A stretch of 64,000 nt of DNA from Limobrevibacterium gyesilva (lineage in GTDB: Bacteria > Pseudomonadota > Alphaproteobacteria > Acetobacterales > Acetobacteraceae), in the NCBI RefSeq assembly GCF_025989185.1, contig NZ_JAPDNT010000001.1:310001-374000 (forward strand), given 5' to 3'. Below the pieces are notes generated by a model. That model saw only the letters and a list, made by a program, of their open reading frames with translations. It did not search any database and had not been told where the DNA came from. A program made the translations under genes and the position numbers. Shown here in pieces: positions 34,438-43,084 of this stretch; within the stretch, counting starts at the first letter, position 1; each line of letters begins with the position of its first letter.

Positions 34438-35580
34438 TAAACCTTTACGCAGCGGGAATCTGTGTAGGTTTGGCGCCGATGAGGTGGAACTTGTCGGTGA
34501 TAAGGGAGGCGAGTTCGGCCTTCCGCTGTTCGATGGTGTCGAAGAAGCTGGCGATCGCGGCGCGGAAGGCGGCGAAGGTCGGATAATGGGTATTGCTGAG
34601 GGTCTTCTTCTTGAAGAATCACCACAGCCGCTCGATCAGGTTCAGGTTCGGCGCGTAGGGTTGCAGGTAGACCAGCCGGACCCGACAGTCCGCGCCGGCC
34701 AGCCACTCACGCACGGCTGCGGCTCGGTTGTAGGTGGCGTTGTCCACGATGACGTTCACTGCGATGGCGGTCGGATGCCGCGCCTGCAGGTCCTGGAACA
34801 GGGCGATCATCTCGGCGGCGGTGATCTTGCTGGCCGCGCGGTGCACGACCTCGCGCGCTGGCCAACTCAGCGCTCCATTGAGTGTCACGTTGGCCCGGCC
34901 GTGATTGCTTTTCAGCACCCGCGTCTCGCCCTTGCGGATCCAACCGCAGGCGGGATGTGCGTCATAGGCCGGATGGGTGGCATCCACGAAGTAGAGCGGC
35001 TGGTCCGGGTTCGCCGCCGCCTGCGCCATCAGCGGCGCCAGCGTCTGTTCCAGAAAGGCCTGCTGTGCGGCGGCGTCCGCCTTGGCCGGAACTCGCTTGG
35101 GCCGCTTCCAGATAAAACCGAGCCGTCCCAGCAGCTTGGCCATCGCGTGCGGCGTGTAGTCCACGCCGAACCGTTGTGCCACGAAGTCGCAGACTTCCTT
35201 GGCGCTCATGTAGAGCCTGGCGCAAAGCTCGGCTTCAACTCTGCCGCATTGTTCTGCGGTCAACGCTGGCACGCTGCCGGTGCAGGCCAGATGTTCGATC
35301 CCGGCCCGCCCTTGGGTCGCATACAGCCGCCGGTGCTCTCGCACCGTCTCGGCCTCGATGAACAGCGCCTCGGCAATGCACTCAGCAGGCCAGCCGTCAT
35401 CGAGCAGAACAGCACGTTCATCCGGCGATGCACCGCGCTGTTCAGCTGCCGACGCATCATCGTCAGAAAATATGCGCGATCCGGGGCGCTCAACACCAAT
35501 CCAGCCATCGCCGCAGCGAATCCCACCGCGCCGCGTCGAGGCAACCGCAATCAAACGGAAACCCGCGGAGTCGGGGTTTA
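34438..35580 (-). mobile_element. IS630-family insertion sequence, decayed
   Basis: About 1.14 kb flanked by TA dinucleotides at 34438-34439 and 35579-35580, the target duplication of IS630/mariner elements. Inverted repeats read inward are TAAACCTTTACGCAGCGGG (left) and TAAACCCCGACTCCGCGGG (right), clearly related but mismatched. The single transposase gene is broken. The element sits in the divergent regulatory region between flgE and fliK. Confidence 0.85.
34445..35508 (-). pseudogene. IS630-family transposase, frameshift and premature stop
   Basis: A DDE transposase. The N-terminus is in one frame (LVLSAPDRAYFLTMMRRQL, ending RRMNVL). The rest is in another, from LLDDGWPAECIAEALFIEAE onward, so about one base is missing near 35405-35412. 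Catalytic motifs remain: YFVDATHP, VIVDNATYN and NLNLIERLW. Directly after RLW, the codon at 34619-34621 is TGA where an Arg codon is expected, and the frame then continues FFKKKTLSNTHYPTF to a stop at 34445-34447. Two independent lesions make it inactive. Confidence 0.88.
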
Positions 35581-35609
35581 CCAACGACTGGCCAAGGTGG
35601 GTGGAGCAG

Positions 35610-35625
35610 TGGCGCAGGAATTGCT
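35610..35625 (+). promoter_or_regulatory. sigma-54 promoter of fliK
   Basis: TGGCGCAGGAATTGCT has GG at 35611-35612 and GC at 35623-35624, 10 nt apart, with a full TTGC(T) -12 box and one change in the -24 box. The predicted start is near 35636, about 25 nt before the fliK ATG. It lies only 30 bp from the right end of the IS630 element. Confidence 0.75.
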
Positions 35626-35660
35626 TTCAGGCATGACGTGATCGCAGATAGCACAGGACC

Positions 35661-37004
35661 ATGACCCCCTTTCCCCCTCATCCATCAAGCGGCCCGCCGC
35701 TTGATGGCATATCACATTTGGCCGGCATTGCCGCTGCGCCTGCACGCCAGCGGTCAGATGCGAACCTCTTCGTGCAGGCATTGGCGAAGGTATGCTCCGA
35801 CTCCGCGTGCACGATGCACCCGGACTTATCTGCGGTGGCATCGTCCCAGGACGTCAGCTTCCGCACTATCATGGCGCCTGGGATGCGCTCGACCGCTGAA
35901 CGCGCCTCTACACCGGACGTCGCCGCGCAAGGCGGATTGCCACCAGCGAATGTCGGAATCCCGGATCGCCCCGTCCCCACTCTTTCGTCGTCCCGTCAGA
36001 CTCTCCGCGACCGCCCCAAGGGACCGCCGCTCGTCGGAGGCTCCGACAAGGACCAACAGTCGCCAGATCTGGCAGCGGTGGCGCCGACCTCCTGCGAGAT
36101 GCCCCGCGCCTGCCCACCCAATCCCGCGCCGGCGCCAAGCCCCTCATTGCCCTGTCATGCGCGCCCGTCCGACGACTCCGAACCCGGGACGACTCCCACA
36201 CCGTGCGGAAGGACCGCGGGACCGGACGATACCTACATGGAACCGCTGACAATCCACTCTCAAGCTCCAGGTGGCGACCGATCAGAAGCCTCCTCGAGCT
36301 CGCTCTTCGACGACCTTCCTGCGGCCGCCCCGGACACAACGCAGCTCCGTCAGCCCCCTGGTCTCCGGCACCTGTCCCCGCCGCCTGCTGCCAACACAGG
36401 GGACGCTGCGCCTCTTGCCAGCCCCGAAACCCACGAAGTCTCCGACGCATCCCGCAGCAAAAACAGGTCTGGTCTCGACGTTGGTACTATGGTGCGCTTT
36501 CCGTCACCTGCCGAACAAGCGGCCCACTGCGTGCACCTCATCGCCAATAGCAGCGCTGGTCAGCAAAGGCTCACCGTAAAGCTGCACCCGGTGGAGCTCG
36601 GTGAGGTCACTTTCCGGCTATCAAGCAAACCTGGCGGTCATCAGAAGCTGGAGATCTCCGTCCAACGCCCGGAAACCCTGAGGCTCCTACTCGCTGACAG
36701 CGCGGCACTACATCAGGCCCTGGACAACGCCGGCGTGCCGCCCGAGAGCCGGTCCATCCGCCTGGTGGCGCCTCAAGATGCCTCTCGCGCCGATCTGGTG
36801 GCCACTCCAGACCCCGGGCCCGCACTCGCACCGCCCGCGCCCCAGGACGCGGCCCATTCAGGAGATCCGAATCCGCGTCGCCGCGAAGACGACGTGCCAT
36901 GGAATCACGGCCCGCCCGCTACCGAGCCACTCTCGATCGACGACGCGACGGCACCACAGAGCACGACCACCACGCCCTGGCGGACACTCAATATCGTCGC
37001 CTGA
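35661..37004 (+). CDS. fliK: flagellar hook-length control protein FliK
   Basis: Molecular ruler of 447 aa that sets hook length and switches the export gate to filament substrates. The first 280 residues are low-complexity and rich in Pro, Ser and Ala, as expected for the ruler part. The conserved Flg_hook C-terminal domain is at about residues 290-370: AAHCVHLIANSSAGQQRLTVKLHPVELGEVTFRL, with LEISVQRPETLRLLLADSAALHQALDNAGV. It is followed 17 bp later by flgD. Identity rests on the C-terminal domain and the position before flgD. Confidence 0.87.
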   Translation: MTPFPPHPSSGPPLDGISHLAGIAAAPARQRSDANLFVQALAKVCSDSACTMHPDLSAVASSQDVSFRTIMAPGMRSTAERASTPDVAAQGGLPPANVGIPDRPVPTLSSSRQTLRDRPKGPPLVGGSDKDQQSPDLAAVAPTSCEMPRACPPNPAPAPSPSLPCHARPSDDSEPGTTPTPCGRTAGPDDTYMEPLTIHSQAPGGDRSEASSSSLFDDLPAAAPDTTQLRQPPGLRHLSPPPAANTGDAAPLASPETHEVSDASRSKNRSGLDVGTMVRFPSPAEQAAHCVHLIANSSAGQQRLTVKLHPVELGEVTFRLSSKPGGHQKLEISVQRPETLRLLLADSAALHQALDNAGVPPESRSIRLVAPQDASRADLVATPDPGPALAPPAPQDAAHSGDPNPRRREDDVPWNHGPPATEPLSIDDATAPQSTTTTPWRTLNIVA

Positions 37005-37021
37005 CACAGATTGGAGGTCCC

Positions 37022-37717
37022 ATGACCATTGTATCCACCGCCAACGCGAACACACAGTCTGCTGCCGCGCAAGCGGCTATGGCCGTCACAAATGGACAAT
37101 CCCCGCCGACGACCACGGACTCCGCATTGGGTTCGCTGTCCGGTAACTTCAACAGTTTCCTGAAGCTGCTGATGACTCAGCTCCAGAATCAAGATCCCAC
37201 AAGCCCATTGGACGCCAACCAGTTCACGTCGCAACTCGTGCAATTTGCTGGCGTTGAACAGCAAATCAACATGAATTCGAGCCTTACGCATTTGATTGAG
37301 ATCACCCAGGCCAATTCCACGCTGCAATCCGCAGCCATTGTTGGTAAGCAGGCTTCTGTCACTTCAGATCAGATCGAACTCCTGAACGGTTCCGCACAAT
37401 TGGCATTCAATGTCGGCTTCCCCGAGGATGTCCGGGTTCTCGTGACCAATACCGTAGGCACGGCCGTCGTCGATTCGGTCCTCTCGGCCCAGGGCGGGAC
37501 GAATGTATGGACATGGAACGGCCTTGATCAATCCGGTCGTACCGTCCCCGACGGCATATATAAGGTTTCCGTTGCGCCGGCGGCGGGCGGCCAGAATGCC
37601 ATCCCCATCGTGATTACTGGAGTCGTAACCGGCGTCACGGCAGATCCTGCCGCACCTCAGTTGCAGCTCGGCTCAATTTCCGTCCCGCTTAGCGCATTGC
37701 AATCAGTCCACAGCTAG
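37022..37717 (+). CDS. flgD: flagellar hook-capping protein FlgD
   Basis: Scaffold of 231 aa that caps the growing hook during assembly. The conserved N-terminal motif is FNSFLKLLMTQLQNQDPTSPLDANQFTSQLVQFAGVEQQ at about residues 42-80. The C-terminal half has the Ig/tudor-like fold (NVWTWNGLDQSGRTVPDGIYKVSVAP). Ribosome site GGAGG is 5 bp before ATG 37022. An upstream in-frame extension reads into fliK and is rejected. Confidence 0.93.
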   Translation: MTIVSTANANTQSAAAQAAMAVTNGQSPPTTTDSALGSLSGNFNSFLKLLMTQLQNQDPTSPLDANQFTSQLVQFAGVEQQINMNSSLTHLIEITQANSTLQSAAIVGKQASVTSDQIELLNGSAQLAFNVGFPEDVRVLVTNTVGTAVVDSVLSAQGGTNVWTWNGLDQSGRTVPDGIYKVSVAPAAGGQNAIPIVITGVVTGVTADPAAPQLQLGSISVPLSALQSVHS

Positions 37718-37754
37718 AAAGGCCGGCGGCGGCCTGACGATCCGGCGCCGGGCG

Positions 37755-37773
37755 CCGGGCAAAAATTGCCCGG
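37755..37773. promoter_or_regulatory. palindrome upstream of fliF, possible operator
   Basis: CCGGGCAAAAATTGCCCGG is a perfect palindrome with 8-bp arms and an AAA centre, 177 bp before the fliF ATG and 38 bp after flgD. No T-run follows, so it is a poor terminator. FlbD in Caulobacter represses the fliF operon through such a promoter-proximal site, so an operator role is plausible. Confidence 0.45.
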
Positions 37774-37949
37774 TCGGTTACCGATCGTTAGCCTCTTTCC
37801 GCCATCCTTCGTCTTCGGCACCACATTACACCCCGAAGAGGAGGATATGACGGCGTGACCACGCGCGCTCTCTGGTACTCCGCCGGGCCTTCGCCACACG
37901 CCACAAGCACGACTCGTTTGCGGGTACACGCCTTGGCCCAGCCGGCCTC

Positions 37950-39680
37950 ATGACCCCACTCATTCAGAGTCTGATGGCCCTCGGACCCGCCCGGTTGATT
38001 GCCTTGGGGGTTGCGACCGTCATCACATTCATGCTGATTGCTCTCCTCGCCTTCCGCTCCCCCGAGGAAAGGATGGCACTACTCTACGCCGATCTCGACC
38101 TGCGGGACTCGTCGCAGATCGTCGAGCGTCTTGACCGGCTCCACATCTCCTATCAGCTCCGAGATGGCGGTTCACAGATCCTGGTCCCGGCCGACCAGGT
38201 CACTCGCAGCCGCGTTCTGCTGGCCAAGGACTCGCTCCCCGTGGGTGGTTCCGTCGGGTATGAGATATTCGATCGTGGGGATGGCTTCGCGTCGAATCAA
38301 TTTCAGCAACGAATGAGCCAGTTGCGGGCGCTCGAGGGCGAACTGGGTCGCACGATCCGCACGATCAGTGGCATTCGGGGAGCCCGCGTTCACCTTGTCC
38401 TGCCGGTGCGAGAACCGTTCACGCGCGAGAAGCAGGAGGCCCAGGCGTCCGTCATGCTGACCACGGGCGCGGCCGCGCCGCTCGATCAAGAGAGCGTCCA
38501 GGCGATCATCAATCTCCTGACCGCCGCCGTGCCTGGCCTGCGTCGGCAGAACGTCGCGATCACCGATAATCATGGAACGCTGCTCGCCAGTGCCCGCGAT
38601 CAGGACCAGAACTCGCAGTTGCAGTCCACGGAAACGATGCGCCGCAATCTTGAGGTTCGGCTCGCCCGGGCCGTCGAGCAGATGCTGGAACGCAGTCTAG
38701 GACCGGGCCACGTTCGTGCCGAGGTAACCGCCGACGTCGACTTCGAACGCGTAAATGAATCACAGGAGCGATTCGACCCCGAAAACCAGGTTGCACGCAG
38801 CATGCAAGCGGTCACGGCTGGCATCAAGACGACTGAATCGTCGCAGAATGTATCGGTGCAGAACAATCTGCCAAACGCTGACGCCGGGAGCACACCGTCC
38901 GGCAGCCAGGAGAATCGTCAGGAGGAGACCACCAACTACGAGATCGGCAAGACAATGCGCACCATCGTACGTGAACAGGCACTCGTTCGCCGGCTGAGTA
39001 TCGCCGTAATGGTGGACGGTGCCGATGAGCGGTCGCCGGACGGAACCGTTACATGGAGACCTCGGACGGCCGACGAACTCGAAAGAATTGGCCGCCTTGT
39101 CCGGTCGGCAGTTGGCTTCGACCAACGGCGTGGCGACCAGCTGGACGTGATAAATCTGCGCTTCGCCTTTGGAGATCCGGTCCCTCCGCCTCATCCTGCT
39201 CTGTTCCTCGGGTTGCCAATCGACAAGCCGGATCTCCAGGGCCTCGCTCGGATACTGATCATGGGTCTGATCGCCGTCGCCGTATTACTTACCGTTCTTC
39301 GCCCCCTGGTACTCCGGCTCTCGACAGCTACCGGTCAGAACTACCCGTCGCTCGCCCCTTCATTCGCGAACTCATCGGCTGTCCCTTACGGTTCCTTGGA
39401 AAGCGCCGATACCGAAGCTGTTGGCGGCCGCCATCGGCTACTGCAAGGTCCTTCCTTGTCCTCGATCGCGTCGGCCGATCTTGCGCAACAGGCCGGCCGG
39501 TCCGGCGTAACCGATCCCCTGACATCAAGAGGCGACAGTGACGAGAGCATGATTCAGATCGCAAACATAGAGGGGCAACTCCGGGCCTCCTCGATCCGTA
39601 AGTTGAGCGCCCTGGTAGAGCGCCACCCTGATGAATCTCTGTCGATCATACGCGCCTGGTTGCAGCAGGACCCTGGCTGA
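37950..39680 (+). CDS. fliF: flagellar MS-ring protein FliF
   Basis: Inner-membrane ring of the basal body, 576 aa. TM1 is at about residues 12-35 ([22 protein letters not shown]). A YscJ/FliF periplasmic ring-building domain follows ([43 protein letters not shown]). TM2 is near residue 430 ([26 protein letters not shown]). The C-terminal FliG-binding tail is at the end ([40 protein letters not shown]). Length matches the family. Stop and fliG start overlap by 1 bp (TGATG). Confidence 0.95.
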   Translation: MTPLIQSLMALGPARLIALGVATVITFMLIALLAFRSPEERMALLYADLDLRDSSQIVERLDRLHISYQLRDGGSQILVPADQVTRSRVLLAKDSLPVGGSVGYEIFDRGDGFASNQFQQRMSQLRALEGELGRTIRTISGIRGARVHLVLPVREPFTREKQEAQASVMLTTGAAAPLDQESVQAIINLLTAAVPGLRRQNVAITDNHGTLLASARDQDQNSQLQSTETMRRNLEVRLARAVEQMLERSLGPGHVRAEVTADVDFERVNESQERFDPENQVARSMQAVTAGIKTTESSQNVSVQNNLPNADAGSTPSGSQENRQEETTNYEIGKTMRTIVREQALVRRLSIAVMVDGADERSPDGTVTWRPRTADELERIGRLVRSAVGFDQRRGDQLDVINLRFAFGDPVPPPHPALFLGLPIDKPDLQGLARILIMGLIAVAVLLTVLRPLVLRLSTATGQNYPSLAPSFANSSAVPYGSLESADTEAVGGRHRLLQGPSLSSIASADLAQQAGRSGVTDPLTSRGDSDESMIQIANIEGQLRASSIRKLSALVERHPDESLSIIRAWLQQDPG

Positions 39681-40693
39681 TGGCCCGCCCTGATGAATAT
39701 CGTGCTCTGAACGGCCCCCAGAAAGCGGCGATCCTCATGTTGACTCTCGGGGAGGAACAGTGCGCCCGGCTGTTCAGCATGATGCATGAGGATGAAATCA
39801 AGGAGCTCTCCGCAGCCATGGCGCAGCTTGGGGCTGTTCCATCAGATACTGTCGAGCGTCTGTGTACGGACTTTGTGGAGAGCCTCGGTGGTGCCGGCAG
39901 CCTCGTGGGCAGTTTCGAGAATACGGAACGCCTTCTTATGAAGTCGCTGCCGCGTGACCGCGCCATGCAGATCATGGAGGAAATTCGCGGGCCTGCCGGA
40001 CGGACCATGTGGGACAAGTTAGGAAATGTGAACGAGGTCGTTCTGGCGAACTACCTGAAGAACGAATATCCACAAACCGTGGCGGTAGTGCTCTCGAAGG
40101 TCCGGCCCGACCACGCGGCCCGTGTCCTGACCCTTCTCCCGGATGGCTTCGGAATGGAGGTCGTCATGCGCATGCTCCGGATGGAAAGCGTGCAAAAGGA
40201 TGTCCTCGACGGCGTTGAGAAGACGCTTCGTGCCGAGTTCATGTCGAACCTCTCCCGCAGCATCCGGCGTGATGCGCACGAGATGATGGCAGAAATCTTT
40301 AACAACCTCGACCGGCACGCCGAGACGCGGTTTATCACCGCACTTGAGGAGCGCAACCGGGAGGCCGCCGAGCGGATTAAGTCTCTGATGTTCACCTTCG
40401 ACGATCTCCAGAGACTGACGCCGATGGCTGTTCAGGCCCTGTTGCGCGTCGTGGAGAAGGACAAGCTCCCCCTGGCTCTCAAGGGCGCGTCCGAAAAGCT
40501 CCGCGAGCTGTTCTTTGCGAATCTCTCGGAACGCGCGGGCAAGATGCTCAAGGAGGACATCAATGCCCTCGGAGCAGTCAAGCTGCGTGATGTTGACGAG
40601 GCACAGGCCGGTATTGTCGCACTGGCCAAGGACATGGCCGCGCAAGGACAGATCGAGATCAGTGAGAGCAAGGACGAGGAGCTAATATACTGA
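39680..40693 (+). CDS. fliG: flagellar motor switch protein FliG
   Basis: C-ring rotor protein of 337 aa that contacts the stator. The N-domain starts [26 protein letters not shown]. The middle domain has [27 protein letters not shown], with the EHPQT-type motif. The C-domain carries the charged torque helix ([36 protein letters not shown]). All conserved parts are present. It is coupled to fliF. Confidence 0.96.
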   Translation: MARPDEYRALNGPQKAAILMLTLGEEQCARLFSMMHEDEIKELSAAMAQLGAVPSDTVERLCTDFVESLGGAGSLVGSFENTERLLMKSLPRDRAMQIMEEIRGPAGRTMWDKLGNVNEVVLANYLKNEYPQTVAVVLSKVRPDHAARVLTLLPDGFGMEVVMRMLRMESVQKDVLDGVEKTLRAEFMSNLSRSIRRDAHEMMAEIFNNLDRHAETRFITALEERNREAAERIKSLMFTFDDLQRLTPMAVQALLRVVEKDKLPLALKGASEKLRELFFANLSERAGKMLKEDINALGAVKLRDVDEAQAGIVALAKDMAAQGQIEISESKDEELIY

Positions 40694-40708
40694 TGTTTCC
40701 TACTTCCC

Positions 40709-41383
40709 ATGATTGAGACTGTTGAGGACCTCATATATGACGACTTTGACAACCCACCTGAGGTACCCGCGGACGACACGCCGGAAAGTCAACGCGATGC
40801 GGATCCGGCGTCCGACCTGGCATTCGACCTCGACGCCCTTCGACAAGAGGCCTATGCGGCGGGTTTACGGGACGGCGCCGTAGAGCGGAGCCAAGAGCGA
40901 TTGGCAGCCTCCGCCCGTACGGTAGGACTCGTTATGGAGCGGCTCACCGCGGTCCGTCGTGACATCGATGACGCGGCTTCTGCCACCGCCGAGTCGATCG
41001 CGAGCGTAGTGTTCGCAGTACTCCTCCAAGCCTTTCCCGCAACATACGCCAGGAGCGGCTCGGCGGAAGTTGCCCACTTCTCAAAGCGGATTCTCCCTCT
41101 CCTGAGATTTGAACCGGATATCCTCGTGCAGGTTGCTTGCGGCGAGTTGCCCGCAGCGGAACAAATCCGTGCCGATGTTCCGACGGATCTACGTCGCCGC
41201 GTTCGGGTTGAGGTGGGTGACGATCTGCAGCCAGGCGACGTTCGGATTTCCTGGCAAGATGGCCAGACAAGGCGAACTGGCGCTTCCCTGCAGGCACACG
41301 TCATCGACCTGCTTCGCGAACTGGGCTTAACGTCGGAAGCACCGGTGTCCATCGCCGCCGTCAGCAACTCAGATGTAATGTGA
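40709..41383 (+). CDS. fliH: flagellar export regulator FliH
   Basis: Negative regulator of the export ATPase FliI, 224 aa. Identity comes mainly from position between fliG and fliN, as in Caulobacter, and from the layout. An acidic N-terminus is followed by a Glu/Ala/Arg-rich helical middle (DALRQEAYAAGLRDGAVERSQERLAASARTV) and a V-ATPase-E-like C-terminal domain (VRVEVGDDLQPGDVRISWQDG). FliH sequences are poorly conserved. It is 15 bp after fliG and overlaps fliN by 4 bp. Confidence 0.82.
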   Translation: MIETVEDLIYDDFDNPPEVPADDTPESQRDADPASDLAFDLDALRQEAYAAGLRDGAVERSQERLAASARTVGLVMERLTAVRRDIDDAASATAESIASVVFAVLLQAFPATYARSGSAEVAHFSKRILPLLRFEPDILVQVACGELPAAEQIRADVPTDLRRRVRVEVGDDLQPGDVRISWQDGQTRRTGASLQAHVIDLLRELGLTSEAPVSIAAVSNSDVM

Positions 41384-41718
41384 GTAACACCGTGACAGAA
41401 AATATGGATCTTTCGGAGTTGACGGAACTCTCGACGACGGCGTCTGACACCAGCATCACCAAGTCAGCTCGTGATCTCGAAGCGGTCTACGACATTCCGG
41501 TGACCGTGAGCGCAGTGCTTGGGAAAGCCACAATGCAAGTCAATCAACTTCTGAAGCTTGGACGCGGTGCCGTCGTGGAACTTGACCGGAAGCTCGGTGA
41601 GGCGATTGACATCTACGTCAACAACCGGCTCGTCGCCCGTGGTGAGGTCGTGATGGTGGATGATAACAGGCTCGGGGTCACGATGACCGAAATCGTGAAG
41701 GCAGACCGGTCTCTGTAG
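41380..41718 (+). CDS. fliN: flagellar motor switch protein FliN
   Basis: C-ring protein of 112 aa. The SpoA domain is evident: IPVTVSAVLGKATMQVNQLLKLGRGAVVELDRKLGEAIDIYVNNRLVARGEVVMVDDNRLGVTMTEIV. The start used is GTG 41380, overlapping fliH (GTGA); ATG 41404 is an alternative that would remove eight residues before the acidic N-terminus. Located directly before flbD. Confidence 0.95.
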   Translation: MSNTVTENMDLSELTELSTTASDTSITKSARDLEAVYDIPVTVSAVLGKATMQVNQLLKLGRGAVVELDRKLGEAIDIYVNNRLVARGEVVMVDDNRLGVTMTEIVKADRSL

Positions 41719-41728
41719 GAGGCTTTTC

Positions 41729-43078
41729 GTGCGCATTTTGGTCATTGGCACAATGGACGGCGCAATAGGACAGGCCGCCCGACTCGTGCTCGCGAAGGGC
41801 GTGCAACTCGAACATGCTCACAGCGTGGCTGCCGGTCTCGTTTCGCTTCGTAGAGGAGTCAGTGTCGACCTTGTCTTCTGTGACATTAGGCAACCGGTCG
41901 CCGCGCTCGTACGGACTCTCGCGGATCAACGGATATGCATTCCAGTCGTCGCTTGCGGCATAGACACCTCCGGCGACGACGCCGCTTTGGCCATAAGGTC
42001 CGGGGCGAAGGAATTTTTGCCGCTGCCCCCAGATCCAGTACTTGTCGCCGCGATCCTTGAATCGCTAACCTCCAGTCGCCCCTCGATCATCGCGCGAGAC
42101 CCATTGATGCTGGAGTTGATCCGACGCGCCGATCTGGTCGCTGGCGCCGAGGCCTCCGTCCTCCTCACTGGTGCGAGTGGAACCGGCAAGGAGATGCTTG
42201 CGCGACACATACATCAGAAGTCCCGGCGCGCCGGCCACTCCTTCGTGGCCATCAACTGCGCGGCGATCCCACACACACTGCTCGAAAGTGAGCTATTCGG
42301 CTACGAGAAAGGGGCATTCAGTGGCGCCGTCGCCAAACGGGTCGGGAAATTTGAATCCGCGGACGGTGGCACGTTGCTCCTGGACGAGGTGACCGAAATG
42401 GACATCCAACTCCAGGCCAAGCTGCTGAGAGTTCTACAGGAGCGCGAAATTGATCGTCTCGGCGGCTTAAGGCCCATACCAATCAATGTCCGGATACTCG
42501 CGACCAGCAACCGCGATCTCCTCTCGGAAATCAGGCAAGGAACATTTCGCGAAGATCTGTACTTTCGCCTTAACGTCGTAAACCTCAGGGTACCCGCCCT
42601 CGCAGAGCGTATCGACGACATATCGCCTCTCGCGAACCACTTCGCCGAACATTATGCGAATCTGAATGGTCTGCCCAAGCGTCCCCTGACGGACGCATTT
42701 CACCGCCGGCTACTCGATTACGCATGGCCCGGAAACGTCAGAGAACTCGAAAACATAATTCATCGAGCTGTGCTTCTCGCCACTGGCGACGAGATCGATA
42801 TTGATTCACTTGAGCTGCGCACTGGTACGACTCCTGTCTGCGGACACAACCAACCGGCGAGGACGGGTGCCTCGGGCGCTATTGACGGCCTGGTCGGTCG
42901 GACAATCAATGATGTTGAAAGAGAGCTGATTCTAAGCACGCTGCTCAGCACATCTGGAAATCGAACACATGCGGCGATGCTTCTGGGAATCTCGATCCGC
43001 GCCCTACGCAATAAGCTCAAAGACTATGCCGCCGGCGGCGCCTCTGTTCCTCCTCCTGCTCTCGGCGTGATGGCATAA
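41729..43078 (+). CDS. flbD: sigma-54-dependent flagellar regulator FlbD
   Basis: Enhancer-binding activator of 449 aa. Residues 1-115 are a degenerate receiver: the N-terminal acidic pair is missing (RILVIGTMDG) although an Asp remains in VFCDIRQP. The AAA+ domain has Walker A GASGTGKE at residues 148-155. The sigma-54 contact loop is GAFSGA (195-200), with Ser for the usual Thr, followed by LLLDEVTEMD as Walker B. The C-terminal Fis-type HTH is LSTSGNRTHAAMLLGISIRALRNKLKDY. It lies between fliN and flhA exactly as in Caulobacter. Predicted to act on the flgE and fliK sigma-54 promoters in this window. Confidence 0.92.
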   Translation: MRILVIGTMDGAIGQAARLVLAKGVQLEHAHSVAAGLVSLRRGVSVDLVFCDIRQPVAALVRTLADQRICIPVVACGIDTSGDDAALAIRSGAKEFLPLPPDPVLVAAILESLTSSRPSIIARDPLMLELIRRADLVAGAEASVLLTGASGTGKEMLARHIHQKSRRAGHSFVAINCAAIPHTLLESELFGYEKGAFSGAVAKRVGKFESADGGTLLLDEVTEMDIQLQAKLLRVLQEREIDRLGGLRPIPINVRILATSNRDLLSEIRQGTFREDLYFRLNVVNLRVPALAERIDDISPLANHFAEHYANLNGLPKRPLTDAFHRRLLDYAWPGNVRELENIIHRAVLLATGDEIDIDSLELRTGTTPVCGHNQPARTGASGAIDGLVGRTINDVERELILSTLLSTSGNRTHAAMLLGISIRALRNKLKDYAAGGASVPPPALGVMA

Positions 43079-43084
43079 CCGGCT

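Noticed and set aside
37755-37773. Palindrome before fliF considered as a sigma-54 promoter or a terminator.
   Set aside because: GG and GC are not 10 nt apart and no T-tract follows, so I kept it only as a possible operator.
37776-37791. TTAC-N6-TTAG upstream of fliF considered as a CtrA site.
   Set aside because: CtrA sites need TTAA-N7-TTAA-like spacing; both the bases and the spacing are off.
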